From positions 124,001 to 188,000 of the forward strand of contig CAWEKD010000011.1 of assembly GCA_963809545.1 (NCBI GenBank): a stretch of 64,000 nucleotides of DNA, given 5' to 3'. Below are positions 1 through 7,690 of the stretch, piece after piece. The notes below the pieces were generated by a model that searched no databases, was not told where the DNA came from, and saw nothing but the letters and a program-made list of their open reading frames with translations. The stretch comes from Natronosporangium sp035305625. GTDB lineage: Bacteria; Actinomycetota; Actinomycetes; Mycobacteriales; Micromonosporaceae. Both the position numbers and the translations under genes were made by a program. How positions within the stretch are numbered: the stretch's first letter is position 1; each line of letters opens with the position of its first letter.

Positions 1-156
1 TGGCACATGGTCGACGCAGAGACGGGCGACCCAGCTACCGAACCCGGCGACCGTCAGGTAGCAGTATTCGAAGCTATCTGGTACGACGACGCCGATGGCG
101 CCCGCGCCGAAGGCTGGCGGATCGCTGAGCGGCAGTGGACCGGCGAGTCATGCTGA
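1..156 (+). CDS. C-terminal tail of an unknown protein (5' end outside window)
   Basis: Frame 1 is open from the first base of the window and stops at TGA 154-156, giving the last 51 residues of a protein. The tail is acidic and contains an AVFEAIWYDDADGARAEGWR stretch. I do not recognise a family. The stop overlaps the ATG at 150 of the next reading frame (ATGCTGA), as expected for translationally coupled genes in an actinobacterial operon. Coding potential is inferred from the open frame and the overlap only. Confidence 0.55.
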   Translation, partial: WHMVDAETGDPATEPGDRQVAVFEAIWYDDADGARAEGWRIAERQWTGESC

Positions 157-1210
157 GACGGGTCACCCATCTCAGCATCATCGGCCTGACCGCCTCCGCT
201 CTATTGGTCACCGTTTCGGCACCGGCGCAGGCGCAGTCAGTGGATTGCCCGAACGGGGCGGTGGTGGTGCTGGACGACGAGCAGATCTGTTTCCCCTACG
301 CAGCCGGTGGGGTGCCGATGCAGGGCGGGCCGCTGCAGTTTCGAGAGCCCGCGCGGCGGAGGTGGGACCGAGCACTGGTGCATCCGCCACAACGACCGCG
401 ACCACGACAGCCCCACCAACCCATGGCGAGTCCCCTGCAAGCTCGGAGAGGACTGGTGGTTCAGCATCGACTGGGACTGTTACATTCGGCTATCCGATCG
501 AGATCCTCCGGCTGGGGAGATCCCACGCCGGGGCATCGGCCCCAATGAGGAAGGCACCCTATTCATGATCCGGTGCTACCCGCCCCAGGAAGCTCCACCC
601 CCACCAGGCCAGAGACACTCAACTCCCTATATCGACCCCTTTGGTCGATGGCAGGCGAGAGTTTATTCTTGGTCCGGAGAATCCGCCGGGGTTCCGGGGT
701 ACACCGTCGGTGATTCCGCAGTTGTGGCAGGAAGCCATCAACGCCCTGGGTATGCGCGGACCAGACATCACCATGGCCCCACCCAACGGCGGCGCCCTGG
801 TCAACCTCCCGGTCTGGCTATGGACCGAAACCGGCGGCACCACCTGGCCAGTTGATGCCCCCCTCCACGCCTCCGCCGCCGCCTCAGGCCAACGCGTCGA
901 CGCCTGGGCCGAACCTCTCCGGATCGAATGGAACCTCGGCGACGGCAGCACCCCCCTCATCTGCCACGGCCCCGGCCAAGCCTGGCAACCCGGCCTGGAC
1001 TTCCTGTCCCCCGGCGAATGCCACCACGTCTACCGCCGCCACAGCCGCAACCAACCCAACGGCAGCTACCAGGTCACCGCCATCACCACCTGGCGAGTCT
1101 GGTGGCACATCAACGGCCAGTACGACAACGAACTCGAACTCCAGGTCGGCACCACCACCGACTACGAAGTCCACGAAATCCAAGTCCTCACCGGCCGCCC
1201 CCGCCGCTGA
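150..1210 (+). pseudogene. Secreted actinobacterial protein of the so-called ATP/GTP-binding family, frame broken twice
   Basis: Three consecutive frames together spell one protein. Frame 3 from ATG 150 (or GTG 135) gives a signal peptide (LTASALLVTVSAPAQAQS) and an N-terminal stretch. Frame 1 takes over near 345-362 with a GTEHWCIRHNDRDHDSPTNP block and a cysteine/tryptophan-rich segment. Frame 2 takes over near 630-660 and carries the C-terminal domain (LWQEAINALGMRGPDI, then PVWLWTETGG) to TGA 1208-1210. From memory this layout matches a secreted Micromonosporaceae/Streptomyces family often labelled ATP/GTP-binding protein, although no P-loop is visible. Each change fits one extra base. 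It is either a degraded gene or two assembly indels. The function is unknown. Confidence 0.6.
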
Positions 1211-1245
1211 GAGACCACAACTCCCTTCCGCTACGGGGACACACC

Positions 1246-1283
1246 GTGGTGGGTTGTGGCTGCTAGCAGCCACAACCCACCAC
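1246..1283. terminator. Bidirectional terminator, 38-bp perfect palindrome
   Basis: GTGGTGGGTTGTGGCTGC, the bases TA, then its exact reverse complement. Because the centre is itself palindromic (GCTAGC), the whole 38 bp is a perfect inverted repeat. It lies between two convergent genes, 35 nt after the stop at 1210 and 21 nt before the stop of the leftward oxidoreductase gene, so it can serve both strands. There is no U-tract on either side, as is common in actinobacteria. Confidence 0.8.
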
Positions 1284-1304
1284 GATCCCGTCCTGCCCAG
1301 ACGG

Positions 1305-2234
1305 TCACAGCGCCGGCATCACCTCGGAAGCGATCAGATCCAAATGGTCCAGATCAGCGAGGTCTAGCACCTGCAAGTACACCCGGGACACCCCGACCGC
1401 CTGGTACGCCTTCAGCCGCGCCACCACCTGCTCCGGGGTCCCCACCAACCCCCCGGCCGCCTGCAACGACGGCAAACTCCGGTTGATCGCCTGCGCGCGG
1501 CGGTTCACCTCCGCCTCATCCCGGCCACACACCACCGGCCCGGCGTACGAAAACACCAGCGGCTCCGTCCGGCCGATCGCCTCGCACGCGTCCACCGCCC
1601 CGCTGATCTTCTCCCCCACCACGTCCGGGGTGGTGAAACCGACATTGAACTCGGCCGCATACAGAGCCGCCAACCGCGGAGTCCGGTACGGACCATGCCC
1701 ACCGATGATCACCGGTGGGTGGGGCTTCTGCAGCGGCTTAGGAAGTGCCGGCGAGTCGACCAGCTCATAGTGCTGCCCCTGGTAGGAGAACGTGGCGCCC
1801 TCCTCAGTCGCCCACAGCCCGGTGATGATCGCCAGCTGTTCGCTCAACCGGTCGAACCGCTCCCGCACCTCCGGGAACGGGATCCCGTACGCGGTGTGCT
1901 CAGCGGCGTACCAGCCCGCCCCCAACCCCATCTCCACCCGACCACCGCTCATGTGGTCCACCTGCGCCACCATGATCGCCAGCGGTCCGGGCAGCCGGAA
2001 CGTGGCCGAACTGACCAAGGTGCCGATCCGGATCCGGGACGTCTCCCGGGCGATGCCGGCCAACGTGACCCAGGCGTCGGTCGGCCCCGGCAGCCCTTTC
2101 GATTTGCCCATCACCAGGTAGTGGTCGGACCGGAAGAACCCGTCGAAGCCCAGCCGCTCGGCGTGCTGAGCCACCCGCAGCTGGTCGTCGTAACTAGCCC
2201 CCTGCTGGGGTTCGAGGAAGACACACAGGCGCAT
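1305..2234 (-). CDS. LLM-class F420-dependent oxidoreductase
   Basis: 309-residue luciferase-like monooxygenase (TIM-barrel) protein, a length typical of F420-dependent family members. Visible family features are the N-terminal MRLCVFLEP strand, GFDGFFRSDHY near residue 35, RIRIGTLVSSATFR, and the GGRVEMGLGAGWYAAEH block that contacts the deazaflavin in relatives. The substrate cannot be told. I chose ATG 2234 because GGAGG sits 3 nt upstream and the homology begins there; the longer upstream open frame is spurious. It follows the SAM hydrolase gene on the same strand after 121 nt and ends at the palindromic terminator at 1246. The family is certain, the reaction is not. Confidence 0.88.
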   Translation of the reverse strand: MRLCVFLEPQQGASYDDQLRVAQHAERLGFDGFFRSDHYLVMGKSKGLPGPTDAWVTLAGIARETSRIRIGTLVSSATFRLPGPLAIMVAQVDHMSGGRVEMGLGAGWYAAEHTAYGIPFPEVRERFDRLSEQLAIITGLWATEEGATFSYQGQHYELVDSPALPKPLQKPHPPVIIGGHGPYRTPRLAALYAAEFNVGFTTPDVVGEKISGAVDACEAIGRTEPLVFSYAGPVVCGRDEAEVNRRAQAINRSLPSLQAAGGLVGTPEQVVARLKAYQAVGVSRVYLQVLDLADLDHLDLIASEVMPAL

Positions 2235-2355
2235 GGCCTCCAGCTTGGCACTCCCCACCGGGGTCTGTCCGGCCGGATCCCTCAACACTCCGGCCGGATC
2301 CCCCGCGTCACCGACCGAACTGGACGCCCCTCGTCTCCTCAACCCCGCACCCGCA

Positions 2356-3138
2356 TCAGGCGGTTTCGATCCGCAGCAGGTCACCCGCGCCGGCCCCGAG
2401 CACGACCGCGGCCCGGCCCCCGTTGACCGCCACCGCCGCCTGGCCGGCGGAGTCGACCAACACCACCAGCCCGCCCGGCGGCGCGTCGGCGAACGTCCGC
2501 CCGTGCACCGCCGGCGTCCCGGCCACCCGCACCCGCTCCCCCAGCCCGGCCAGTGCCTCACCTGAGGCTGCGAGCTGCAGGTTGCCGAACCGGTCGACGG
2601 TGAGCACCTCCGCCTCCAGCCATCCTGGGCCGGACCGCACCACCAGCTCCGGCAGGCGCACCAGCGACGCCGGATCCACCGGCGGCCCACCGTCGCGCAA
2701 CGGCGCGCCTCCCGCCAGGTGGGCGGCGGCGGGGGCGAAGATGTCCCGGCCGTGGAAGGTGTGGGAGGAGCCCGCGAACCACTCCCGGTTGGTGAGGGCG
2801 ACGGCGGCGGTCACCCCGCCCAGCGCTTCGGCCGCCCACAGCAGCAGCCCGTTGTCCGGGCCGACCAGCATCCCCTGCGGGGTTTGGAGCGCCACCGCCC
2901 GCCGTGACGTACCCACCCCGGGATCCACCACCGCCAGATGCACCGCCGGTGGGAGGAACGGCACGGTCTGGGCCAGCACCGCGGCCGCCTGCCGCACCTC
3001 GCCCGGGGGAATCTGATGGGTCACGTCGATCACGCGGGCGGTCGGGTTGATTCGGGCGATCACCCCGTGGCAGGCGGCCACGAACCCGTCGCTGAGCCCG
3101 TAGTCGGTGGTGAAGCTGATCCATCCGGAACCGGCCAT
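2356..3138 (-). CDS. SAM hydroxide adenosyltransferase (DUF62 SAM hydrolase)
   Basis: 260-residue member of the SAM-dependent chlorinase/fluorinase superfamily. The N-terminal FTTDYGLSDGFV motif near residues 8-19, DVTHQIPPG, VVDPGVGT, GPDNGLL and the FHGRDIFAPAAAHLA segment are all present, followed by the smaller C-terminal barrel with TVDRFGNLQL. Family members hydrolyse S-adenosylmethionine to adenosine and methionine rather than halogenating. The halogenase-specific insertion is not apparent, so hydrolysis is the likely reaction. It is a cytoplasmic enzyme of full length. The gene is divergent from the Nei-like glycosylase gene (115 nt apart). Confidence 0.87.
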   Translation of the reverse strand: MAGSGWISFTTDYGLSDGFVAACHGVIARINPTARVIDVTHQIPPGEVRQAAAVLAQTVPFLPPAVHLAVVDPGVGTSRRAVALQTPQGMLVGPDNGLLLWAAEALGGVTAAVALTNREWFAGSSHTFHGRDIFAPAAAHLAGGAPLRDGGPPVDPASLVRLPELVVRSGPGWLEAEVLTVDRFGNLQLAASGEALAGLGERVRVAGTPAVHGRTFADAPPGGLVVLVDSAGQAAVAVNGGRAAVVLGAGAGDLLRIETA

Positions 3139-3253
3139 GCGTCGACCCTAAACCCCCGCCCCGCACCGCACGAGTTTCCGGAACGTTCACCCGCTGGCCA
3201 CGGATTCTCCCCCAAAGCCGGGGAGGATGGCCGGTGGAGAGGAGGATGGAGGC

Positions 3254-3976
3254 ATGCCCGAGGGGGACACGATCTTCCGGACCGCCCGTGCGCTCGGCCG
3301 CGCCTTCACCGGCCGGACCCTCACCGGCAGTGATCTGCGGGTGCCGGCGTTGGCGACCACCGCGCTCGCGGGGTGGACCGTGGTGGAGTCGGCCAGTCGC
3401 GGCAAGCACCTGCTGCTGCGGCTACGCCCACCCACGACCGGCCAGCCGCTGACCCTGCACTCCCACCTGGGCATGGACGGATCCTGGCGGCTGTACCGGG
3501 TGGGGGAACGGTGGCGGGGCCCGGGGTACACGGTGCGGGCGGTGCTCCGGACCACCGACACGGTCGCGGTCGGCTGGGCGCTGCGGGACCAGCGCAACCT
3601 GGCCGGCATCGGCAACATCTACTGCTGCGAGTTGCTGTTCCTGCGCGGGCTGTGGCCGTGGACCCCGGTGGGGCAGGTGGCGGACCTCCCCGGCCTGGTG
3701 GCGCTGGCGCACCGGTTGCTGCGGGCCAACCGGGACCGACCGATCCGGAGCACCACCGGCGCCCTGCGGCGAGGCCACACCACCTATGTGTACGGCCGGG
3801 GTGGTGCGCCCTGCCGCCGCTGCGGTCACGAGATCAGGGTGAGCAGCGCGGGTGAGCGGGTGACGTTCTGGTGCCCGCACTGCCAACCGGCTCCCCTGGG
3901 GGCTCCGCCGGTGCCGGAGCGGCACCCGGCGGCCGGGGCCACCGCGGATCAACTAGGCGTGGGCAGGTCGCCGTAG
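3254..3976 (+). CDS. Nei2/Fpg-family DNA glycosylase with an internal deletion
   Basis: 240-residue base-excision-repair glycosylase. It has the catalytic PEGD N-terminus (Pro2, Glu3), the conserved RGKHL lysine, LHSHLGMDGSWR, the H2TH signature LRDQRNLAGIGN and a C-terminal CxxC...CxxC zinc finger with an R-containing turn. ATG 3254 puts Pro at position 2, as required, with GGAGG upstream; the earlier starts are wrong. Compared with Nei2 proteins I remember (about 255-285 aa), roughly 45 residues are missing between TDTVAVG and WALRDQ, the segment joining the beta-sandwich to the H2TH domain. The frame stays open across the gap. The 3' end overlaps the convergent pspM gene by 28 nt. Family certain, activity doubtful. 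Confidence 0.85.
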   Translation: MPEGDTIFRTARALGRAFTGRTLTGSDLRVPALATTALAGWTVVESASRGKHLLLRLRPPTTGQPLTLHSHLGMDGSWRLYRVGERWRGPGYTVRAVLRTTDTVAVGWALRDQRNLAGIGNIYCCELLFLRGLWPWTPVGQVADLPGLVALAHRLLRANRDRPIRSTTGALRRGHTTYVYGRGGAPCRRCGHEIRVSSAGERVTFWCPHCQPAPLGAPPVPERHPAAGATADQLGVGRSP

Positions 3977-4719
3977 CGGCTACGCAGCTCGGACAGCGCT
4001 TCGGTGACCCCCCGCAGCCGGTCGGTGGCGGCGTTGAGTCGGGTCACCGACGTCCCTCCCGGGTCGAGTCGGCTGGTCTCCGACAGGTAGCTGGCGGCGG
4101 CCACCACGAACTGCTCGTACGCGGCCACCCCCTCCTCCAGCTGCGCCAGGTGGACCGCGCGCAGCTCCTGCAGCGGCGGGCGCGCCTCCTCCGGGGCCAG
4201 TTTCATCGCCTGTTCCAGGCTGGCGATCCGGTTGGTGAGGTCCCGCAGCTGCCGTTCCACCACCGCGGCTTCCTGGGCCGCCTCCGCGTCCACCCCGCCG
4301 ATCCGGCCGGCCAGTTCCCGCATGCTGCGGGCGGCCCGGTCCAGCCGCTCCCACAGCCCCGCCGCCGCTGAACCGTGCAACGCGGCCCGGGTGCGGTGTC
4401 GGCGTACCGCCTCCGCCACGGGAAGCCCACCCGGCAGCTGCGCCACCGCCGACAGCAGCCGCTCCCCCGCCAGCGCCGGGTCAGGCGGGTCCGGTACCGG
4501 CTGGCGGGCCAGCTGCCGGGCGTCCGCATACCGCCACCCGGCCATCATCGTCGACACGCCGAGCAGCCCCGCCCACACCGCGTCGCCGGCACCGATCCCT
4601 TGGTACGGCACGAGCACCGCGGTGCTGCCGGCGAACCCCGCCGCGAGCGCCGTCCACCGGCGGGCGGCCCTCCGTAAGCGGCGGAGCCGCCGGAAGTAGC
4701 GGGTGCGCTCGTCCTGCAC
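3949..4719 (-). CDS. pspM: PspA-associated membrane protein PspM
   Basis: 256-residue protein with a basic, Arg-rich N-terminus, two adjacent membrane helices (about residues 22-38 and 46-62), then a long helical cytoplasmic region with Glu/Gln/Leu-rich coiled-coil character. This is the layout of mycobacterial Rv2743c (PspM), which docks PspA at the membrane. The position decides the call: it is the third gene after clgR and pspA on the same strand, 24 nt behind pspA, the same order as in Mycobacterium. No PspN-like gene follows. The symbol rests on synteny and architecture, since primary sequence in this family is poorly conserved. Confidence 0.78.
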   Translation of the reverse strand: MQDERTRYFRRLRRLRRAARRWTALAAGFAGSTAVLVPYQGIGAGDAVWAGLLGVSTMMAGWRYADARQLARQPVPDPPDPALAGERLLSAVAQLPGGLPVAEAVRRHRTRAALHGSAAAGLWERLDRAARSMRELAGRIGGVDAEAAQEAAVVERQLRDLTNRIASLEQAMKLAPEEARPPLQELRAVHLAQLEEGVAAYEQFVVAAASYLSETSRLDPGGTSVTRLNAATDRLRGVTEALSELRSRYGDLPTPS

Positions 4720-4743
4720 CAGCCTCCTCCTTTACACCTCGGC

Positions 4744-5613
4744 TCAGGTGGCTGCGGTGGTGTCGCCCTGGCCGCGGGTCTGCTCCTCGGCCAGGCTGGC
4801 CCGGATCTCCTCCAGCCGGGCCGCGGTGGTGTCGGCCGGGTTGGGTTTGGCGGCCTCCACCGCCGGCTTCTGGGTGCCGGAGGTCAGCTGGTCCCCGGAC
4901 AGGCTCGCCCGGATCTGCTCCAACCGCGCCGCCCCGGCCAGGTCGAGGGTGCTGCGCTGCATCTCCAGCATCCGCCCCTCCACCCCCTGGGAGGCCAGCT
5001 CGGCCCGGCCCATCGCGGCTGCGTACCGGCGCTCGATCTTCTCCCGGATCTCGTCCAGCGAGGGGGTGTTGCCGGGCGCGGCCAGCGCCGACATCGACTC
5101 CAGCGAGGCCGCGACGGTCTCCTGCATCTTGGCCTGCTCCAGCTGGCTGAGCAGCTTGGTGCGCTCGGCGAGCTTCTCCTCGAGCAGCATCTTGTTGTTC
5201 TCGACCGCCTTACGCGCCTGCTGGGCCGCGTTGAGTGCCTGGTCGTGCAGGGTCTTGAGCTCCTCGACCTGCTGCTCGGCGCTGACCAGCTGGTTGGCCG
5301 CTGCCTGAGCCGCCTGCTCGTACTCCAGCGCCTTCTGCTCGTCCCCTTCGGCCCGCGCCTTCTCAGCGAGCACCAGCCCCTGCCGGGCCATGCTCTGCCA
5401 CTTCTCCACCTCGCTCATCTGGCGAGACAGCCGCATCTCCAGCTGGCGCTGGTTACCGATCACGGCAGCAGCTTGCCGAACCAAGGCCTGGTGCTGCACC
5501 TTGGCCTCGTCGATCGCCTGCTGAATCTGCACCTTGGGATCGGCGTACTCGTCGACCTTGGCACCAAACAGCGCCATCAGGTATCGCCAGGCCTTGACGA
5601 ACGGGTTCGCCAT
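4744..5613 (-). CDS. pspA: PspA/IM30 (ESCRT-III-like) envelope stress protein
   Basis: 289-residue PspA/Vipp1-family protein. It begins with the amphipathic membrane-binding helix MANPFVKAWRYLMALFGAKVDEYADP, split here as MANPFVKAWRYLMALFGA then KVDEYADP, followed by the DPKVQIQQAIDEAK signature and long coiled coils (about residues 30-215). PspA proteins polymerise on damaged membranes and preserve the proton gradient. It is longer than E. coli PspA (222 aa). The extra C-terminal tail carries two copies of an ARLE(Q/E)IRASL motif (about residues 228 and 265). It is co-directional with clgR upstream and pspM downstream, so induction by ClgR is expected by analogy with mycobacteria. Confidence 0.92.
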   Translation of the reverse strand: MANPFVKAWRYLMALFGAKVDEYADPKVQIQQAIDEAKVQHQALVRQAAAVIGNQRQLEMRLSRQMSEVEKWQSMARQGLVLAEKARAEGDEQKALEYEQAAQAAANQLVSAEQQVEELKTLHDQALNAAQQARKAVENNKMLLEEKLAERTKLLSQLEQAKMQETVAASLESMSALAAPGNTPSLDEIREKIERRYAAAMGRAELASQGVEGRMLEMQRSTLDLAGAARLEQIRASLSGDQLTSGTQKPAVEAAKPNPADTTAARLEEIRASLAEEQTRGQGDTTAAT

Positions 5614-5665
5614 CTCTCGCGGTCCTCTCCTCGGGTAGCGCGTCGTGGGCGTGCGCGGCGGGCAC

Positions 5666-5684
5666 TGAGACTTCTATCGTCTCA
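5666..5684. other. Small inverted repeat in the clgR-pspA spacer
   Basis: TGAGAC, seven bases, GTCTCA, lying about 50 nt upstream of the pspA start within the 221-nt clgR-pspA spacer. A second short pair, CGTCCG (5745-5750) and CGGACG (5764-5769), lies nearer clgR. Neither is long enough to call a terminator. Either could be an operator or a processing hairpin for pspA-pspM. The rest of the spacer shows no gene. Confidence 0.3.
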
Positions 5685-5834
5685 GGCGGACAGCAGCCCC
5701 GTCACACCACCACCTGGCCCAGTTAGGCGGTCACCGTAGCCGTACGTCCGACTTTACCGTGTACGGACGACCCGGCCACGTCCCTGCCGGTGCCTGGAAC
5801 GCAGCCACTGGGCAGCTGCTGCCGCGAGAGCAGG

Positions 5835-6371
5835 TTAGCCGCGGGGCGCTACCGAAGCACCCGGGCGGGTACGAACCGTGTGCAGCGTGGTACGGAGCGG
5901 CCCATCCCGACGCACCGACACCGATACCTCGCCGTCGGTGACGGTCTGCGCTTCCGACAAGGCGGAGTCGGCGGCCCGCCGCGCCTGCGGCACCTCGCCG
6001 CTGGTGGCGGCCGGGGCCGGTTCCGCCGCCCGCCCCGCCTCCGCCGGCACCGGGGCCTCCTCCCCACTCCGCGCACCGGCGCCCTCGGCCGGGGTGAGCG
6101 CCTCCGCGCCCTCCGACTTCATCAGCGCGTGGCTGCCCTCGGCCCGGGCCAGCGAATCGCTGGCCTCCCGCAGCACCTCCGACAGCTGGGAGCCGAGCGC
6201 CTCACAGATCGCCGCCAGCAGCTCGCTGGAGGCTTCCTTCTGCCCTCGCTCGATCTCGGACAGGTACCCCAGCGACACGTTGGCGGCGGTGGAGATTTCT
6301 CGCAGGGTCCGGTGCTGGCCCTGGCGCCGTGCCCGCAGGGCGTCACCGATGACTCGACGAAGCAGCACCAC
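5835..6371 (-). CDS. clgR: ClgR-type helix-turn-helix regulator of Clp protease and psp genes
   Basis: 178-residue XRE-family DNA-binding protein. It opens with MVLLRRVIGDALRARR and then the Cro/C1 helix-turn-helix LREISTAANVSLGYLSEIERG (about residues 24-44), split as LREISTAANV and SLGYLSEIERG, the near-invariant ClgR signature. The C-terminal half is Ala/Glu-rich and low-complexity, longer than in mycobacterial ClgR (about 110 aa). ClgR activates clpP/clpC and, in Mycobacterium, pspA-pspM. In those bacteria it is itself degraded by ClpP, which needs a C-terminal degron; the extended tail here ends in VAPRG. The position directly before pspA-pspM and after cinA supports the symbol. Confidence 0.85.
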   Translation of the reverse strand: MVLLRRVIGDALRARRQGQHRTLREISTAANVSLGYLSEIERGQKEASSELLAAICEALGSQLSEVLREASDSLARAEGSHALMKSEGAEALTPAEGAGARSGEEAPVPAEAGRAAEPAPAATSGEVPQARRAADSALSEAQTVTDGEVSVSVRRDGPLRTTLHTVRTRPGASVAPRG

Positions 6372-6606
6372 GGCACCTCCTCTGCGACCGGACCCAGCAA
6401 GGCCGATTGCTTAACGGTACCCGCTGGTGCCGATCGTGGCACCCCCAGACGGGCGAACCGTTGCGGCCGCGCCGGTGACCTGCGCTACCTCACCGGGATG
6501 TGTCCGAAGTTTACCTGGTGATCCCGATACCGTCCGCAGTCGCGAACCAGCATGCCCCACCGTGCGGCGCCCCACCAGCACCGGGGTCTGGGCACGTCGC
6601 GCGCGG

Positions 6607-7095
6607 TCAGGCCTGGTCCCGCAGCAGCATCAGCGCCGCCCGCACCGACGCCCGCCGGATCTGTTGCCGGTCGCCGGTGAACCGGCGGGGGCGTACCTCC
6701 CCCGCCAGGTGTGGACCGACACAGGCCAGGTAAACGGTGCCCACGGGAATCCCGTGCTGCGGATTCGGGCCGGCCACCCCGGTGGTGGCCACTCCCCAGT
6801 CGGCTCCGCACCGGCGGCGCGCCCCGTCCGCCATCGCCAACGCCACCTGCGGATCGACCGGGCCTCGCTCTGCCAACAACCCGGCCGGCACCTCGGCCAG
6901 CTCATGCTTGAGTTCGGTGGCGTACGTCACCAGGCCGCCCCGGAACACCGTGCTGGCCCCGGACACCGCCACCAGGGTGGCCGCCAACAGGCCACCGGTC
7001 AGCGACTCCGCCACCGCCAGCGTCTGGCCTCGGCGCCGGAGCCGGTCCAGCACCTCCGCCGCGAGCGGAAGATCGGTGTCGTCCTCACCGGCCAT
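6607..7095 (-). CDS. CinA C-terminal-domain nicotinamide-nucleotide amidohydrolase
   Basis: 162-residue stand-alone CinA C-terminal domain (PncC family), which deamidates NMN to nicotinate mononucleotide in NAD recycling. Family blocks present are TLAVAESLTGGLLAATL near residue 21, GGLVTYATELKHE, VATTGVAGPNPQ and PVGTVYLA. The ATG at 7095 gives a normal domain length and overlaps the 3' end of pgsA by 11 nt; a GTG 21 nt upstream is the alternative. The pgsA-cinA-clgR order is typical of actinobacteria. It is cytoplasmic and of full domain length. The symbol pncC would be reasonable, but activity is inferred from family membership. Confidence 0.87.
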   Translation of the reverse strand: MAGEDDTDLPLAAEVLDRLRRRGQTLAVAESLTGGLLAATLVAVSGASTVFRGGLVTYATELKHELAEVPAGLLAERGPVDPQVALAMADGARRRCGADWGVATTGVAGPNPQHGIPVGTVYLACVGPHLAGEVRPRRFTGDRQQIRRASVRAALMLLRDQA

Positions 7096-7690
7096 TTCCC
7101 GTGGTTCCTCGGTCACGCACCGCCCGCCACACATAGTCCAGCCCGGTGGCCACCGTCACCACCAGCGCCGCCGCCAGCAGCCACGGGCCTACCGCCGGCA
7201 GCGGATCCGGCCACGGCAGCAGATACCACCCGATGGCGGCGATCTGCAAACCGGTCTTCACCTTCCCCCCCAGACTGGCGGCGATCACCGACGAGCCCCC
7301 CCGGTCGGTGTGCCCGCGCCGCAGCAGCCAAAACCGCAGCAGGGTCACCCCCACCTCTCGGGCCAGGATCAGCCCGGTGACCCACCACCAGATCTCCCCG
7401 AACCCCGCCAGTAACACCAGCGCGGCGCCGATCAACGCCTTGTCCGCGATCGGGTCGGCCACCTTGCCGAAGCCGGTGATCAGGCCGTACCGGCGGGCGA
7501 TCCAGCCGTCGACCAGGTCGGTGAGCGAGGCGACCAGGAAGATCCCGGCGGCGGCGATCCGCCATCCCGCATGGGTCATCCCGGAGACGAGCACCGCGAT
7601 CACGAACACCGGCACCAGCAGCAACCGGATCGCGGTCAGCACATTGGCGGCGTTGAACAGTGGTGCGGAGCGCGCCACCGGCTGGTTCAC
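7085..7690 (-). CDS. pgsA: CDP-diacylglycerol--glycerol-3-phosphate 3-phosphatidyltransferase
   Basis: 201-residue integral membrane CDP-alcohol phosphatidyltransferase that makes phosphatidylglycerol-phosphate from CDP-diacylglycerol and glycerol-3-phosphate. The full catalytic signature is visible: TDLVDGWIAR, then G in LITGFG, then KVADPIADK (D-x2-DG-x2-AR-x8-9-G-x3-D-x3-D, about residues 53-80). About five or six hydrophobic helices surround it. The GTG start at 7690 overlaps the rimO stop (GTGA), giving the usual length; the longer upstream extension is a shadow of rimO. It lies in the rimO-pgsA-cinA-clgR block common in actinobacteria. The PG-phosphate role rather than phosphatidylinositol synthase is inferred from that context. 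Confidence 0.88.
   Translation of the reverse strand: MNQPVARSAPLFNAANVLTAIRLLLVPVFVIAVLVSGMTHAGWRIAAAGIFLVASLTDLVDGWIARRYGLITGFGKVADPIADKALIGAALVLLAGFGEIWWWVTGLILAREVGVTLLRFWLLRRGHTDRGGSSVIAASLGGKVKTGLQIAAIGWYLLPWPDPLPAVGPWLLAAALVVTVATGLDYVWRAVRDRGTTGNGR

Noticed and set aside
1483..2565. Several long plus-strand open frames opposite the F420 oxidoreductase and SAM hydrolase genes
   Set aside because: They are mirror frames of clearly conserved minus-strand genes, are Pro/Arg-rich and have no family motifs.
5666..5769. Possible terminator or attenuator between clgR and pspA
   Set aside because: The stems are only 6 bp and no U-tract follows, so they are reported only as a weak inverted repeat.
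6372..6606. ClgR-binding site upstream of clgR
   Set aside because: I found GCGAACCGTTGCG at 6453 but it does not match the CGC-N5-GCG type motif known for ClgR well enough to claim.
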